Assembly (NCBI GenBank): GCA_003215655.1
Contig: QCKB01000009.1
Span: forward strand, 1-33,193
DNA: 33,193 nucleotides
Direction: 5' to 3'
Origin: Prochlorococcus sp. AG-409-J16
GTDB taxonomy: Bacteria > Cyanobacteriota > Cyanobacteriia > PCC-6307 > Cyanobiaceae
The translations under genes and the position numbers were made by a program. Positions 16,870 through 25,174 of this stretch are shown here, piece after piece. Within the stretch, counting starts at the first letter, position 1, and each line of letters begins with the position of its first letter. The notes under the pieces were generated by a model. The model searched no databases. It was not told where the DNA came from and saw nothing but the letters and a program-made list of their open reading frames with translations.

Positions 16870-18972
16870 TTGGTAAGAATTCCCAACCAAAAAAGTCTTT
16901 GGCGTACTTGGTTACGTCATGAATCACCAAGAAGGCATGTGGTGTATTGGTCACGACCTTATAAAGCCTGTCTTTTATTAATTTGTCTAGTAATTGCAGC
17001 TGTTTCAAGCTTGCATTGGCTAGTTGAGCCAAATTTACGCTCTGGAATCCCTGCCCCCTTTGATTCAATAGCTCCAAAAGATGCATCTGTAGAAGACACT
17101 GCAGCTCTACAACAAAAGCGAACAAAGCTTATCCCCAGCACATTTGTTCAAGTAATAGATGAAAAAGAAACTTCTACGCTTAAACAAAATCTCGAGAGGC
17201 AGCTATCAGAGATTGAGCTAGTTGCCAAAAGCAAAAATGCAGGACGTATTGGGCCTGTAAACCTAACGAACAAAGAACAAGCTTGGCTCTCTAGCAGCTC
17301 AAAAAAAACAGTGACTGTTTGGGAGAAAACTATTGAAGTTGCTGCCAATCGAATGCTCAGCCAAGGACTAATAAATACCTTGGCTCGTGATCAACTCCAA
17401 AATGCAGCTTCTATTCAACTTTCCGATATTTATAACCAAGGGACTCCTCCACTGACATTAGGAAGCAAGTTAATTAGTAACACCTTCTATGGAAGGAGCA
17501 ACCTTCGAACAGATCCTGCTAGGAGCCAACGATTACTAGAAGAATTAGTCACAAAGCAAGGAATTCCAACCATTGAAATTAAAAAAGGAGATTTAATCAC
17601 GAGAAAAGGACAGCCAATAAGTCCTCAGGCATATGAAGTACTAGATCATTTCGGAATGATCAGCCGTAGTCCTAGACCTTTTGCCTGGTTAGGACGATTT
17701 ATAGAAGCCTTGGCATGCTGTGGTGTTCTCCTTCTTGTAATGCGACGTGAGCGTCCATGCCTCCAGGCACGCCACGGGTTACTTGCATTAGGCCTTTTGC
17801 TAATTACACAAGGAAGCAAAGTTTGGTTTGGAGCGGCCGTTAGTCCTCTAGCGGTTATCGTTCCTCCCACACTCTTAATTGCGCAAGGACTTGGAACAAC
17901 ATCCGCCCTTGCTTGGATGGCCATCGGAAGTTTTTTATGGCCAAATCCAATTTCTGGATTTGGGGAAGGAAGAATGATTGTTGCCTGTGCCGTTGCAGCT
18001 GTAGTTGCCTTGCAAGCAGGAAGCATGAGAAGTCGCGCCCAACTCCTTCAAATGGCTGTAGTACTACCTCTAGGGGCATTAACAGCCGAATGGTTCCTAA
18101 TTAGGAATCAAATCGGATCTTCAAATAGTGATTGGAGTCGCTTAGCCCCTAATTCAAATGAACTGGTTTCGGAAGCAATGTTAATGGGTGCATTAATGAT
18201 GCTTGCCATTTTGCTCATACCACTTCTTGAGAGCACCTTTGGTCTAATCACAAGAGCTCGATTAATGGAACTAGCTGATCAAGAGCGTCCTTTACTTAGG
18301 AAACTCTCCTTAGAAGCCCCTGGAACTTTTGAACACACTTTGATGCTTAGTGGCCTGGCTGAAGAAGGAGCAAGAAGCATTGGTGCAGATGTTGACCTTG
18401 TAAGAACAGGAGCTCTTTACCATGATGTAGGTAAGCTTCATGCTCCTCAATGGTTCATTGAAAACCAAACAAATGGTAAGAACCCTCATGATGAAATTGA
18501 TGATCCTTACCTAAGCGCAAACGTTCTACAAGCCCATGTAGATGAAGGGTTAAAACTAGCCAAAAGATATCGATTGCCAAGACCAATAGCTGACTTCATC
18601 CCCGAGCATCAGGGAACTTTAAAAATGGGATATTTCCTCCATCGTGCTCGAGAAAAAGACCCTTCTATTTCTGAAGATGATTTTCGTTATCGTGGACCTA
18701 TTCCAAGATCAAGAGAAACTGCGATACTAATGTTGGCAGATGGATGTGAGGCCGCTCTTAGATCTCTTGATCAAAACACTACTGACAAGCAGGCAAGCCA
18801 GACCGTTCGTCAAATAATCAGAACAAGACAACGTGATGGACAGCTAAAAGAAAGCAGCCTTTCAAGAGCTGAGGTTGAAATGGTAGTTCGGTCATTCGTT
18901 CGTGTCTGGCGGAGAATGCGTCATAGACGTATCTCATATCCAATTGCGCCAAGGAAAGCCTATCCAGCATAA
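16870..18972 (+). CDS. 7TM-HD membrane phosphohydrolase, PgpH type (probable c-di-AMP phosphodiesterase)
   Basis: The 700-residue architecture is that of PgpH/YqfF proteins: an N-terminal membrane span (about 33-50), a large extracytoplasmic domain (about 51-275), seven or so membrane segments (about 275-460), and a cytoplasmic HD domain. The HD metal site is intact: FEHTLML (His489), ALYHDVGK (His518-Asp519), a HVDEG segment and EHQGT. Characterised members break down cyclic di-AMP; the substrate here is inferred from family. The start is TTG 16870, the first usable codon after an in-frame stop at 16849; GTG codons about 24 residues in are alternatives. Regulation by cell-surface signals through the extracytoplasmic domain is known for relatives only. 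Confidence 0.9.
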   Translation: MVRIPNQKSLWRTWLRHESPRRHVVYWSRPYKACLLLICLVIAAVSSLHWLVEPNLRSGIPAPFDSIAPKDASVEDTAALQQKRTKLIPSTFVQVIDEKETSTLKQNLERQLSEIELVAKSKNAGRIGPVNLTNKEQAWLSSSSKKTVTVWEKTIEVAANRMLSQGLINTLARDQLQNAASIQLSDIYNQGTPPLTLGSKLISNTFYGRSNLRTDPARSQRLLEELVTKQGIPTIEIKKGDLITRKGQPISPQAYEVLDHFGMISRSPRPFAWLGRFIEALACCGVLLLVMRRERPCLQARHGLLALGLLLITQGSKVWFGAAVSPLAVIVPPTLLIAQGLGTTSALAWMAIGSFLWPNPISGFGEGRMIVACAVAAVVALQAGSMRSRAQLLQMAVVLPLGALTAEWFLIRNQIGSSNSDWSRLAPNSNELVSEAMLMGALMMLAILLIPLLESTFGLITRARLMELADQERPLLRKLSLEAPGTFEHTLMLSGLAEEGARSIGADVDLVRTGALYHDVGKLHAPQWFIENQTNGKNPHDEIDDPYLSANVLQAHVDEGLKLAKRYRLPRPIADFIPEHQGTLKMGYFLHRAREKDPSISEDDFRYRGPIPRSRETAILMLADGCEAALRSLDQNTTDKQASQTVRQIIRTRQRDGQLKESSLSRAEVEMVVRSFVRVWRRMRHRRISYPIAPRKAYPA

Positions 18973-19083
18973 ATAAACCTGAAAAGGAAAAATGAAGTCT
19001 TGATTAAATATAAAATTGATTGCTAATTTAAGGATAATTTCATACAAATATTGGCATAGTATTTAAGACATATCCTAAAAAGA

Positions 19084-19476
19084 CTAAAGTCTTCGAACCC
19101 TTCTGTGGATAGGCCTACACCAATAAATCAATGCAAGAAGATTCAAAACAGCCAAGACTATAGATAAACCACTTAATGCCTGAGGATCCTTAACAAGTAC
19201 CAAACGAATAATGCCATATGGCAATGATCCGGAGATTGCCATAGATAGTGCAACTATCGCCAGAATCGCACCCCATTTTCTTTCTGCTAGCAAACCTGCA
19301 GATGCGACTATTCCAACAATCGCCGCTGGCCAAGCCAAGCTAAAGGCAAGACTTATATTGGCTGTTTGTAAAGGCGGTCCTGCAAAAGCAACTAGGCCAA
19401 TAATTGGAAGAGCTGCAACATTCGCCATTAGCCCCAACCAAGTCATTAACCAGTATCCACGAACTGAGGTTTTCAT
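19084..19476 (-). CDS. Small four-helix membrane protein, unknown function
   Basis: The 130-residue product (from ATG 19476; a TTG at 19491 would add five residues) is almost entirely hydrophobic, with four likely membrane spans: about 8-28, 38-57, 64-85 and 98-117, and a basic tail IHRRVRRL that should face the cytoplasm. No enzyme motif is visible. It converges with the 7TM-HD gene, 111 bases apart; that gap holds nothing I can identify. I do not recognise a named family; it looks like a conserved cyanobacterial membrane protein. Confidence 0.75.
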   Translation of the reverse strand: MKTSVRGYWLMTWLGLMANVAALPIIGLVAFAGPPLQTANISLAFSLAWPAAIVGIVASAGLLAERKWGAILAIVALSMAISGSLPYGIIRLVLVKDPQALSGLSIVLAVLNLLALIYWCRPIHRRVRRL

Positions 19477-19491
19477 TTTTGGACAACTCAA

Positions 19492-19718
19492 GAATTTCAG
19501 ATTAGTAAGAGCTTGAGAAGTTCTAGCTAAATTTTGACTCTTTTTAAATTCAAAGTTCTTAGAAAGGCAATGAACTAATCAAGAAAATCGCTCTGACTAC
19601 ATATATTTTGCTAAAAATTAAAAAAATTACCTTTTCAAATACTAGAATTCAGAATTAAATCAATCAATCAATCATGCCATATTAACTAGAAAATATAAAT
19701 TCTAGCTCTACTGATAAT
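19492..19718. other. AT-rich intergenic stretch with a short hairpin
   Basis: About 230 very AT-rich bases. It contains a four-unit AATC run (about 19658-19674) and a hairpin CTAGAA/TTCTAG (19686-19691 and 19700-19705) that lies just past the end of the minus-strand MTH1187-type gene and may be its terminator. It should also hold the promoter of the membrane-protein gene at its left end. No ORF or RNA gene is evident. Confidence 0.4.
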
Positions 19719-20036
19719 TCATTGTGCAATTTTTTTCCTTGAGATTAATTCCATAACACTTTTAACTTTTTCCCCAAAAGATTGCTTACGGTCTGAACGA
19801 GTATTGACTTTCAAAGCCGTAAAGATTCTAATAGCGCCTAATTCATGGACAACTTCATGACATTCTTTAATGCATTCAAAAACATCATTCCATTCTCCTT
19901 CAATAGCTGTACCATTTGGTCCAAGTTCATAAATAAGACCCTTTCTTTTTATTACCTCCTGACATGCCGCAACATAAGGAGTTAAGGAAACTCCTCCTGC
20001 TATTGGAATCAAACAAAGATCAACACTTACCCACAT
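19719..20036 (-). CDS. MTH1187/YkoF-type thiamine-binding-domain protein
   Basis: A 105-residue protein with the pattern of the MTH1187 family: the N-terminal strand VSVDLCLIPI, GVSLTPYVAACQEVIKRKGL, then YELGPNGTAIEG, and a central ECIKECHEVVHELGA helix, followed by a strand IRIFTALKVNTRSDR and a C-terminal helix. The fold is ferredoxin-like and usually forms tetramers; thiamine or related ligands are bound by some members. Its role here is not known, and no thiamine biosynthesis gene or TPP riboswitch is visible nearby. It follows a small unknown gene by 19 bases on the same strand, suggesting cotranscription. Confidence 0.88.
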   Translation of the reverse strand: MWVSVDLCLIPIAGGVSLTPYVAACQEVIKRKGLIYELGPNGTAIEGEWNDVFECIKECHEVVHELGAIRIFTALKVNTRSDRKQSFGEKVKSVMELISRKKIAQ

Positions 20037-20055
20037 AATTGAAACTTAAAAACTT

Positions 20056-20298
20056 TCAAATTGAAATACCTTCACTCATGCAATTAAGAGGGTAATGAAC
20101 TGTTCTCCATGAACCACTCCTTGTCATTACTTCAACTCCAATTGCTCTTTTGCTTAAAGAACAGCTCATCCCTTGTCCATCGCACCATGCTTGTGCAGCC
20201 AACAAAGCCGCTTCTAACGACTCATAAGGTGTATCCAAAACAGGATGGGGACTTCCATCAAGACCAGCCAACCTATAGAGGGTTTTATGGAGGGCCAT
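20056..20298 (-). CDS. Small conserved hypothetical protein, 80 aa
   Basis: From ATG 20298 (MALHKTLYRLAGLD) the product has 80 residues; an in-frame ATG at 20322 would add eight residues. Features are an N-terminal YRLAGLDGSP turn, a helix rich in Ala (ESLEAALLAAQAWCDGQG), and a C-terminal strand-like part with SGSWRTVHYPLNC. It has three cysteines and no membrane span. I do not recognise the family, although the pattern is consistent with small conserved picocyanobacterial proteins. It lies between leuA and the MTH1187-type gene, all on the minus strand, and is probably cotranscribed with the latter. Confidence 0.75.
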   Translation of the reverse strand: MALHKTLYRLAGLDGSPHPVLDTPYESLEAALLAAQAWCDGQGMSCSLSKRAIGVEVMTRSGSWRTVHYPLNCMSEGISI

Positions 20299-20392
20299 TA
20301 TGTTCACCTGCCCAACTGTCACCCATTATCCCATGGCATCCCTATCTCTTGCAAAAGAAGCAACAAAGTGCTGCTTTGAATTAGCCACTGAA

Positions 20393-22015
20393 TTAAATAG
20401 TGGGTCTTTTCTCCTTTGTGACAACATCTCTCTGTGGATGTATGGAATGATTCTCCTTACATGAAACAAGACGGTTAAGAGCATTTACAAAAGCCTGAGC
20501 TGCTGCCACAACAACATCGGTATCGGCTGAATGGCCAGAGTACAAATGTCCTTCTCTACGCAAACGAATTGTCACTTCTCCCATCGCATCAATTCCTTCA
20601 GTGACAGATTTAACTGAGAATTCAATTAATTCATTAGGCTCTCCCGCCAAGGCGTTTAGAGCCCGACAAACCGCGTCAACCGGGCCAGTGCCAACAGCAG
20701 CAGTTGTGCTTTCCTTTCCATCCTGATCAGCCAATGTGACCGTTGCAGTTGCCCTAAGACTGCTACCACAACTCACTTGAACTAGTCGCAAAGAAAACCT
20801 TGCCTCAGGTTGTTGGACTTGCTCACTAACTATCGCCTCAAGATCTCGATCGGTTATATCTCGCTTTCTATCAGCAAGGTCCTTAAATCGAGCAAACGCC
20901 TCATTCAGATCTTCTCTACTTAAGTCATAACCAAGCTCTTCAAGCCTTGCCCTAACAGCACTACGGCCACTAAGTTTTCCTAAGGAAATTCGGTTATCGG
21001 TTAGTCCAACTGTTCGTGCATCAACGATTTCATACGTCAGGCGATTCTTCAAAACTCCATCCTGATGAATCCCAGATTCATGAGCAAATGCATTAACGCC
21101 CACTATGGCTTTATTAGGCTGAACCATCATTCCAGTTAGGTTTGAAACCAAACGCGAGGTCTTTGTGATCTCCTCAGTCCTTATTGCAGTAAGGGGTGTT
21201 GGACTATCTAAATCTCGTCCAAAATAAGGGTTGAAATATCTCCTTCTTACATGCATTGCCATCACTAACTCCTCTAAAGCAGCATTACCCGCACGTTCGC
21301 CTATCCCATTAATCGTGCATTCAAGTTGCCTGGCACCCTTCTTTACTGCCTCTAGAAAATTTGCTACTGCCAAACCCAAATCGTTATGACCATGAACAGA
21401 TAAGACTGCTTCATCAATATTTGGTACATACTTATCAATAGAAGAAATCAAATCTCCAAATTCAGATGGAGTTGAATAACCAACCGTGTCTGGGATATTT
21501 ATTGTGCTCGCCCCCGCAGCAATCGCGGCCTCGATTACTTCATAAAGAAACTCAGGATCACTCCTGCCTGCATCTTCACAAGAAAATTCAACATCTTCTA
21601 CTAATGATCGTGCAAACGCCACCATCTCTGGAACTATCTCCAAAACCTCTTTTCTAGTCTTGTGAAGCTTATGTTCAAGATGAATATCACTAGTGGCAAT
21701 GAAAGTATGAATCCGCTTCTTAGGTGCAGGTGCAACTGCTTCTGCGCAAGACTTAATATCCTTCTTAGAAGCTCTTGCTAGGCCACAAATAATCGGGCCT
21801 TCTGACCCTCCGACCTGATCAGAAATACGTTGAACTGCTGCGAAATCTCCTTGACTAGCAAATGGAAATCCAGCCTCGATAACATCTACCCCTAACCTTG
21901 CAAGCTGTTGAGCGATTGCAAGCTTTTCTTCAAGGTTAAGGCTGGCTCCAGGAGACTGTTCACCATCCCTCAAAGTAGTGTCAAAAATCAAAACCCGGCC
22001 TGGATCTTTGGCCAT
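20393..22015 (-). CDS. leuA: 2-isopropylmalate synthase
   Basis: It condenses acetyl-CoA with 2-oxoisovalerate, the committed step of leucine synthesis. The 540-residue protein is a full-length LeuA: the catalytic TIM barrel begins with [12 protein letters not shown] (LRDGEQ at 15-20), carries the metal ligands in HGHND (208-212), and continues through [15 protein letters not shown]; the C-terminal ~140 residues are the regulatory domain that binds leucine in the family. The ATG at 22015 is clear. Feedback control by leucine is expected from the intact regulatory domain. A 368-base gap upstream separates it from the divergent GH57 gene. Confidence 0.98.
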   Translation of the reverse strand: MAKDPGRVLIFDTTLRDGEQSPGASLNLEEKLAIAQQLARLGVDVIEAGFPFASQGDFAAVQRISDQVGGSEGPIICGLARASKKDIKSCAEAVAPAPKKRIHTFIATSDIHLEHKLHKTRKEVLEIVPEMVAFARSLVEDVEFSCEDAGRSDPEFLYEVIEAAIAAGASTINIPDTVGYSTPSEFGDLISSIDKYVPNIDEAVLSVHGHNDLGLAVANFLEAVKKGARQLECTINGIGERAGNAALEELVMAMHVRRRYFNPYFGRDLDSPTPLTAIRTEEITKTSRLVSNLTGMMVQPNKAIVGVNAFAHESGIHQDGVLKNRLTYEIVDARTVGLTDNRISLGKLSGRSAVRARLEELGYDLSREDLNEAFARFKDLADRKRDITDRDLEAIVSEQVQQPEARFSLRLVQVSCGSSLRATATVTLADQDGKESTTAAVGTGPVDAVCRALNALAGEPNELIEFSVKSVTEGIDAMGEVTIRLRREGHLYSGHSADTDVVVAAAQAFVNALNRLVSCKENHSIHPQRDVVTKEKRPTI

Positions 22016-22383
22016 AACTAAATCCTCGCCAAAAGAGTCCTAAAGAATTAAACTTTTACAAGTCTAAAGGAAAACCCAATACCTGCCCAAAACAATATTT
22101 CTATATAAGGAAGGCGTACTTTTGCAAGTTAGTCTCTCTTGCAATTTCGCAAGCTATAAGAAGAATATTTAAACCTAATTATTTTCAACCTAGCAAGAAA
22201 TCTTGGGCTTTCAAAAGAACATCCTTTGTGAGCAAAACCCAACAACAGCATAGATATTGCACTATTTGATTGATCAAATTCTTGCGACTCTAATCAATGT
22301 TAATAAGAACATTCAAGCAAGAGAAAAAAGCATTTCTACAATTCTAAGATGCATACTAAATTCAATCTCATGGTGAACAGAAT
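22016..22383. other. Divergent intergenic region between leuA and the GH57 gene
   Basis: This 368-base gap must hold both divergent promoters. I see an inverted repeat TTGCAAG (22122-22128) / CTTGCAA (22138-22144), a 40-codon minus-strand ORF (22251-22129) that starts MLLLGF, and a 12-codon plus-strand ORF (22349-22387) whose stop overlaps the TTG start of the GH57 gene. None of these has strong support as a gene. I see no tRNA or recognised small RNA. Confidence 0.4.
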
Positions 22384-23949
22384 TTGACCAATGGTGAGCT
22401 CGCCGTGGTGCTTCATGCTCATCTCCCTTACGTGAGATCAGCAGAATCAGGCTCCTTAGAAGAAGATTGGTACTTCCAAGCTCTCATGGAGTGCTATCTC
22501 CCTTTACTTGACGTACTAGAAACCTCTTCTAAAGACAAAGCACAGAGTCCAAAGTTAACCATCAGTCTTTCCCCTACTCTCTTATCACTATTAACTGACG
22601 AAGAACTAAATAATCGATTTCCTTCTTGGTTATCACTCCGCCTAGATCTGTTAACAAAGGTTCCCGATGACGAAAAGATTCCCGCTGAGGACCTCTCGTC
22701 CAAAATTCTCAATCAATTAAACCAATGGCAAAACAAAAGAGATCTTATTAGCCGATTCGCAAAGCTGCAAAGTAAAAACGTACTTGACCTGCTCACCTGT
22801 GCAGCTACTCACGGATATCTCCCACTGCTACGAGAGCACCCAGAAACTATTCAGGGACAACTCCGTACAGCTGTTATTGAACATCAAAGATTATTGAATA
22901 GTTCGCCTCTAGGTATCTGGTTACCTGAATGTGCCTACTACGAAGGCCTAGACAGATTGATATCTGAGGCAGGTCTTAGATATGCAATTCTTGATGGTCA
23001 TGGTTTGCTGCATGCCACTCCTCGCCCTAGGTACGGAATATATGCACCAATCTGCAGCAAAAATGGAGTTGCTTTCTTTGGTCGAGATAGCAATGCCACA
23101 CTCCCAGTCTGGTCAGCAAGCGAAGGCTTTCCAGGTGATCCTTATTACCGAGAATTCCATAAGGATCTTGGATGGGAACTCCCTTCGGAACAGCTAAAAA
23201 AAATAGGTCTTAATGAACCAAGGCCTCTCGGTCTAAAACTTTATCGAGTCACAGATCAGACCGCTCCGCTTAAGGACAAGAAAGTCTATGAACCATTAAG
23301 AGCCAAAAAACAAGCGCAAAAACATGCAAAAGAATACCTGCAGGGTCGACGTCTTCAACTCAATCAACTATCAAAAGCAATGGATATAAAACCTTTATTA
23401 GTAGCCCCATTTGATGCAGAACTGTTTGGGCATTGGTGGTTCGAAGGAACAAACTTTCTGGCAGAACTTTTTCGTCAATCCAAGCAAGAGCAGGTTTCCT
23501 TGACTCGTCTATGTGACGTTCTTAGTAATACACCCCGAATCCAACTTTGCAACCCTTGTCCTTCTAGCTGGGGGAAAGGAGGGTTCCATGACTATTGGCT
23601 AAATGAAAGCAATGCTTGGATAGTTCCCGAATGGACTAGAGCTGGAAGAGCATTCGTGAAATTGTGCCAAGAAAAGCGAGTCCAAGAATTAAATAAAGAA
23701 CTTACCAACCAAGCAGCAAGAGAACTTTTACTAGCGCAGTCCTCAGATTGGAGCTTCATCCTTAGAGCTGGTACAACAACCAAACTTGCTAAAGATAGGA
23801 TCAACTTACATCTTCAACGATTCTGGGAATTAATGAGTGCGATTAATGAAGACAAGACTCCTAAAGATGATTGGCTAAAAAGTCTCAAGCAGGAAGATTC
23901 TATTTTCCCATTAATACAATTCAGTGACTGGATTCATTCAGATGAATAA
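22384..23949 (+). CDS. Glycoside hydrolase family 57 protein, probable glucan branching enzyme
   Basis: The 521-residue protein fits the GH57 alpha-glucan branching enzyme group (TK1436 type): LHAHLPYVR at the N-terminus with the conserved His near 13, GIWLPECAYY with the probable nucleophile Glu182, the LDGHG segment, and FDAELFGHWWFEG with the probable acid/base Asp344. It would introduce branches in glycogen-like glucan, in the cytoplasm. The start is a TTG at 22384; no in-frame ATG precedes the conserved N-terminal strand. Its 3' end overlaps crtL by 16 bases on the opposite strand. The exact activity (branching or another amylase-like reaction) is not fixed by sequence. Confidence 0.92.
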   Translation: MTNGELAVVLHAHLPYVRSAESGSLEEDWYFQALMECYLPLLDVLETSSKDKAQSPKLTISLSPTLLSLLTDEELNNRFPSWLSLRLDLLTKVPDDEKIPAEDLSSKILNQLNQWQNKRDLISRFAKLQSKNVLDLLTCAATHGYLPLLREHPETIQGQLRTAVIEHQRLLNSSPLGIWLPECAYYEGLDRLISEAGLRYAILDGHGLLHATPRPRYGIYAPICSKNGVAFFGRDSNATLPVWSASEGFPGDPYYREFHKDLGWELPSEQLKKIGLNEPRPLGLKLYRVTDQTAPLKDKKVYEPLRAKKQAQKHAKEYLQGRRLQLNQLSKAMDIKPLLVAPFDAELFGHWWFEGTNFLAELFRQSKQEQVSLTRLCDVLSNTPRIQLCNPCPSSWGKGGFHDYWLNESNAWIVPEWTRAGRAFVKLCQEKRVQELNKELTNQAARELLLAQSSDWSFILRAGTTTKLAKDRINLHLQRFWELMSAINEDKTPKDDWLKSLKQEDSIFPLIQFSDWIHSDE

Positions 23950-25172
23950 GAAGATCTAAATCCAAATGTCATTCCCCAACGAACGCGCCATGGTGAGATC
24001 CAAAAAAGCCTAAGCATTACCAGTATTAAATCGGGCAGAGGAAGTGTGTTAGCTAGGAAACCAGACCAATCCTTTTTTGGCAGGCGGAAAAACGTAGCAA
24101 AGAATCTCCGCAAAGAAGCCTCATCAAAACTCATCAACCTTTTAAGCCCAAACTGATATAAACGATGCCGCTGCACTAATTCACGAGACCAAAGGACTTG
24201 CCACCCCCTTCTAGCCAAGACTGCAGAATCCAAAGGAGGATCAATAGCCATTGCTTTCGACAACTGTTTAGCCAGATTTGGTGCTCTTCTTAATAGAGCA
24301 CCAACCATATATCCCGAGGCAGGATGAACCATGCTCGCTGACCCACCAAAAGCAAGCAAAGGTTGTTTTCTGTCAGGCAAAGGGAGGTTCATAGGGAAAA
24401 GACAATTCTCCTCATGAAGGATTTCTTTTATTTCAATACCTCTATTCGAAAGCCTTTTAATTAGTCTTTCCTTCAGCTTTTCTATAGTCAAGGGAGGGAA
24501 ACATGCTAGTGAAGTCTCCTCAACAAAAAAAACTCCCTCTCCAAAATCCATTGCATATAAAAATGTAGGGGGCTCTTTTTTCTCAATTTCACTTAAATGA
24601 TCTGGCCTGAAATCCATCAAAACAAACTGTTCCTTTGAAACTGGTGAAGAGCTAAATCTTCCAACAACTCCATATGCCGCCTGCTGTGCGACAGGGCCAT
24701 TATTTGGACGCCTAATAAATTGACTGCGATGCCCACTAGCATCAATTACCAATCTTGCTCGGAAGGTATTACCTGAACTGCAAATAACTTCTGTTTCAGA
24801 CCCAAGGACATTAATAGATTTAGCAGTTTCTAGATTCCAACTCACATCTCCGCATCTCTTAAGTAGAGCTTGCTGTAAAGCTCCCTGATCAAAAAGACCA
24901 TAGTCAAATTGATGTTGAACTGGCAACTGACCTTCATCACCTTGCCCATCTCCAAAAAAGCTAACCGTGTCTGACCATCTATGACCTAATAATGAGGCCA
25001 TCCCTAGAGACTCAAGTTCTTCAGCCCATATCCCATATGTATTTGGCCAAGGTCTTTCAGGAGTATGAGAAGCAAGTGCATTAACAGCTAAACCTTGTTC
25101 AACAAGCTCAGCGACAATACATAGTGCAGCCGGTCCTGCACCCATCACAATCACATCAGAAGAAGACTTCAA
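23934..25172 (-). CDS. crtL: Lycopene cyclase (probably beta type)
   Basis: It closes the ends of lycopene to make beta-carotene, the precursor of zeaxanthin; a membrane-associated FAD/NADPH-dependent enzyme. The 412-residue protein begins with the dinucleotide fold VIVMGAGPAALC, continues with RPWPNTYGIWAEELE, has DASGHRSQF, the YGVVGRF strand, LFPMNLPLPDRKQP and the cyclase motif FGGSASMVHPASGYMVG. Prochlorococcus is known to have two such enzymes (beta and epsilon types); I assign the beta type from memory of a gyrA-adjacent position, with moderate confidence. The gene begins 2 bases after the gyrA stop, so the two are cotranscribed and probably translationally coupled. Confidence 0.93.
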   Translation of the reverse strand: MKSSSDVIVMGAGPAALCIVAELVEQGLAVNALASHTPERPWPNTYGIWAEELESLGMASLLGHRWSDTVSFFGDGQGDEGQLPVQHQFDYGLFDQGALQQALLKRCGDVSWNLETAKSINVLGSETEVICSSGNTFRARLVIDASGHRSQFIRRPNNGPVAQQAAYGVVGRFSSSPVSKEQFVLMDFRPDHLSEIEKKEPPTFLYAMDFGEGVFFVEETSLACFPPLTIEKLKERLIKRLSNRGIEIKEILHEENCLFPMNLPLPDRKQPLLAFGGSASMVHPASGYMVGALLRRAPNLAKQLSKAMAIDPPLDSAVLARRGWQVLWSRELVQRHRLYQFGLKRLMSFDEASLRRFFATFFRLPKKDWSGFLANTLPLPDLILVMLRLFWISPWRVRWGMTFGFRSSYSSE

Positions 25173-25174
25173 TT

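Noticed and set aside
16820-17125. Minus-strand ORF of 101 codons opposite the start of the 7TM-HD gene
   Set aside because: It is antisense to a well-supported gene, has no motif, and its right part mirrors the coding frame of that gene.
19658-19674. Tandem AATC units
   Set aside because: Only four short units in very AT-rich DNA; no sign of a functional or variable repeat.
22336-22371. 11-codon Leu-rich minus-strand ORF (MRLNLVCILEL) as a leuA leader peptide
   Set aside because: It lies about 320 bases from the leuA start with no attenuator structure between, and such short frames are expected by chance.
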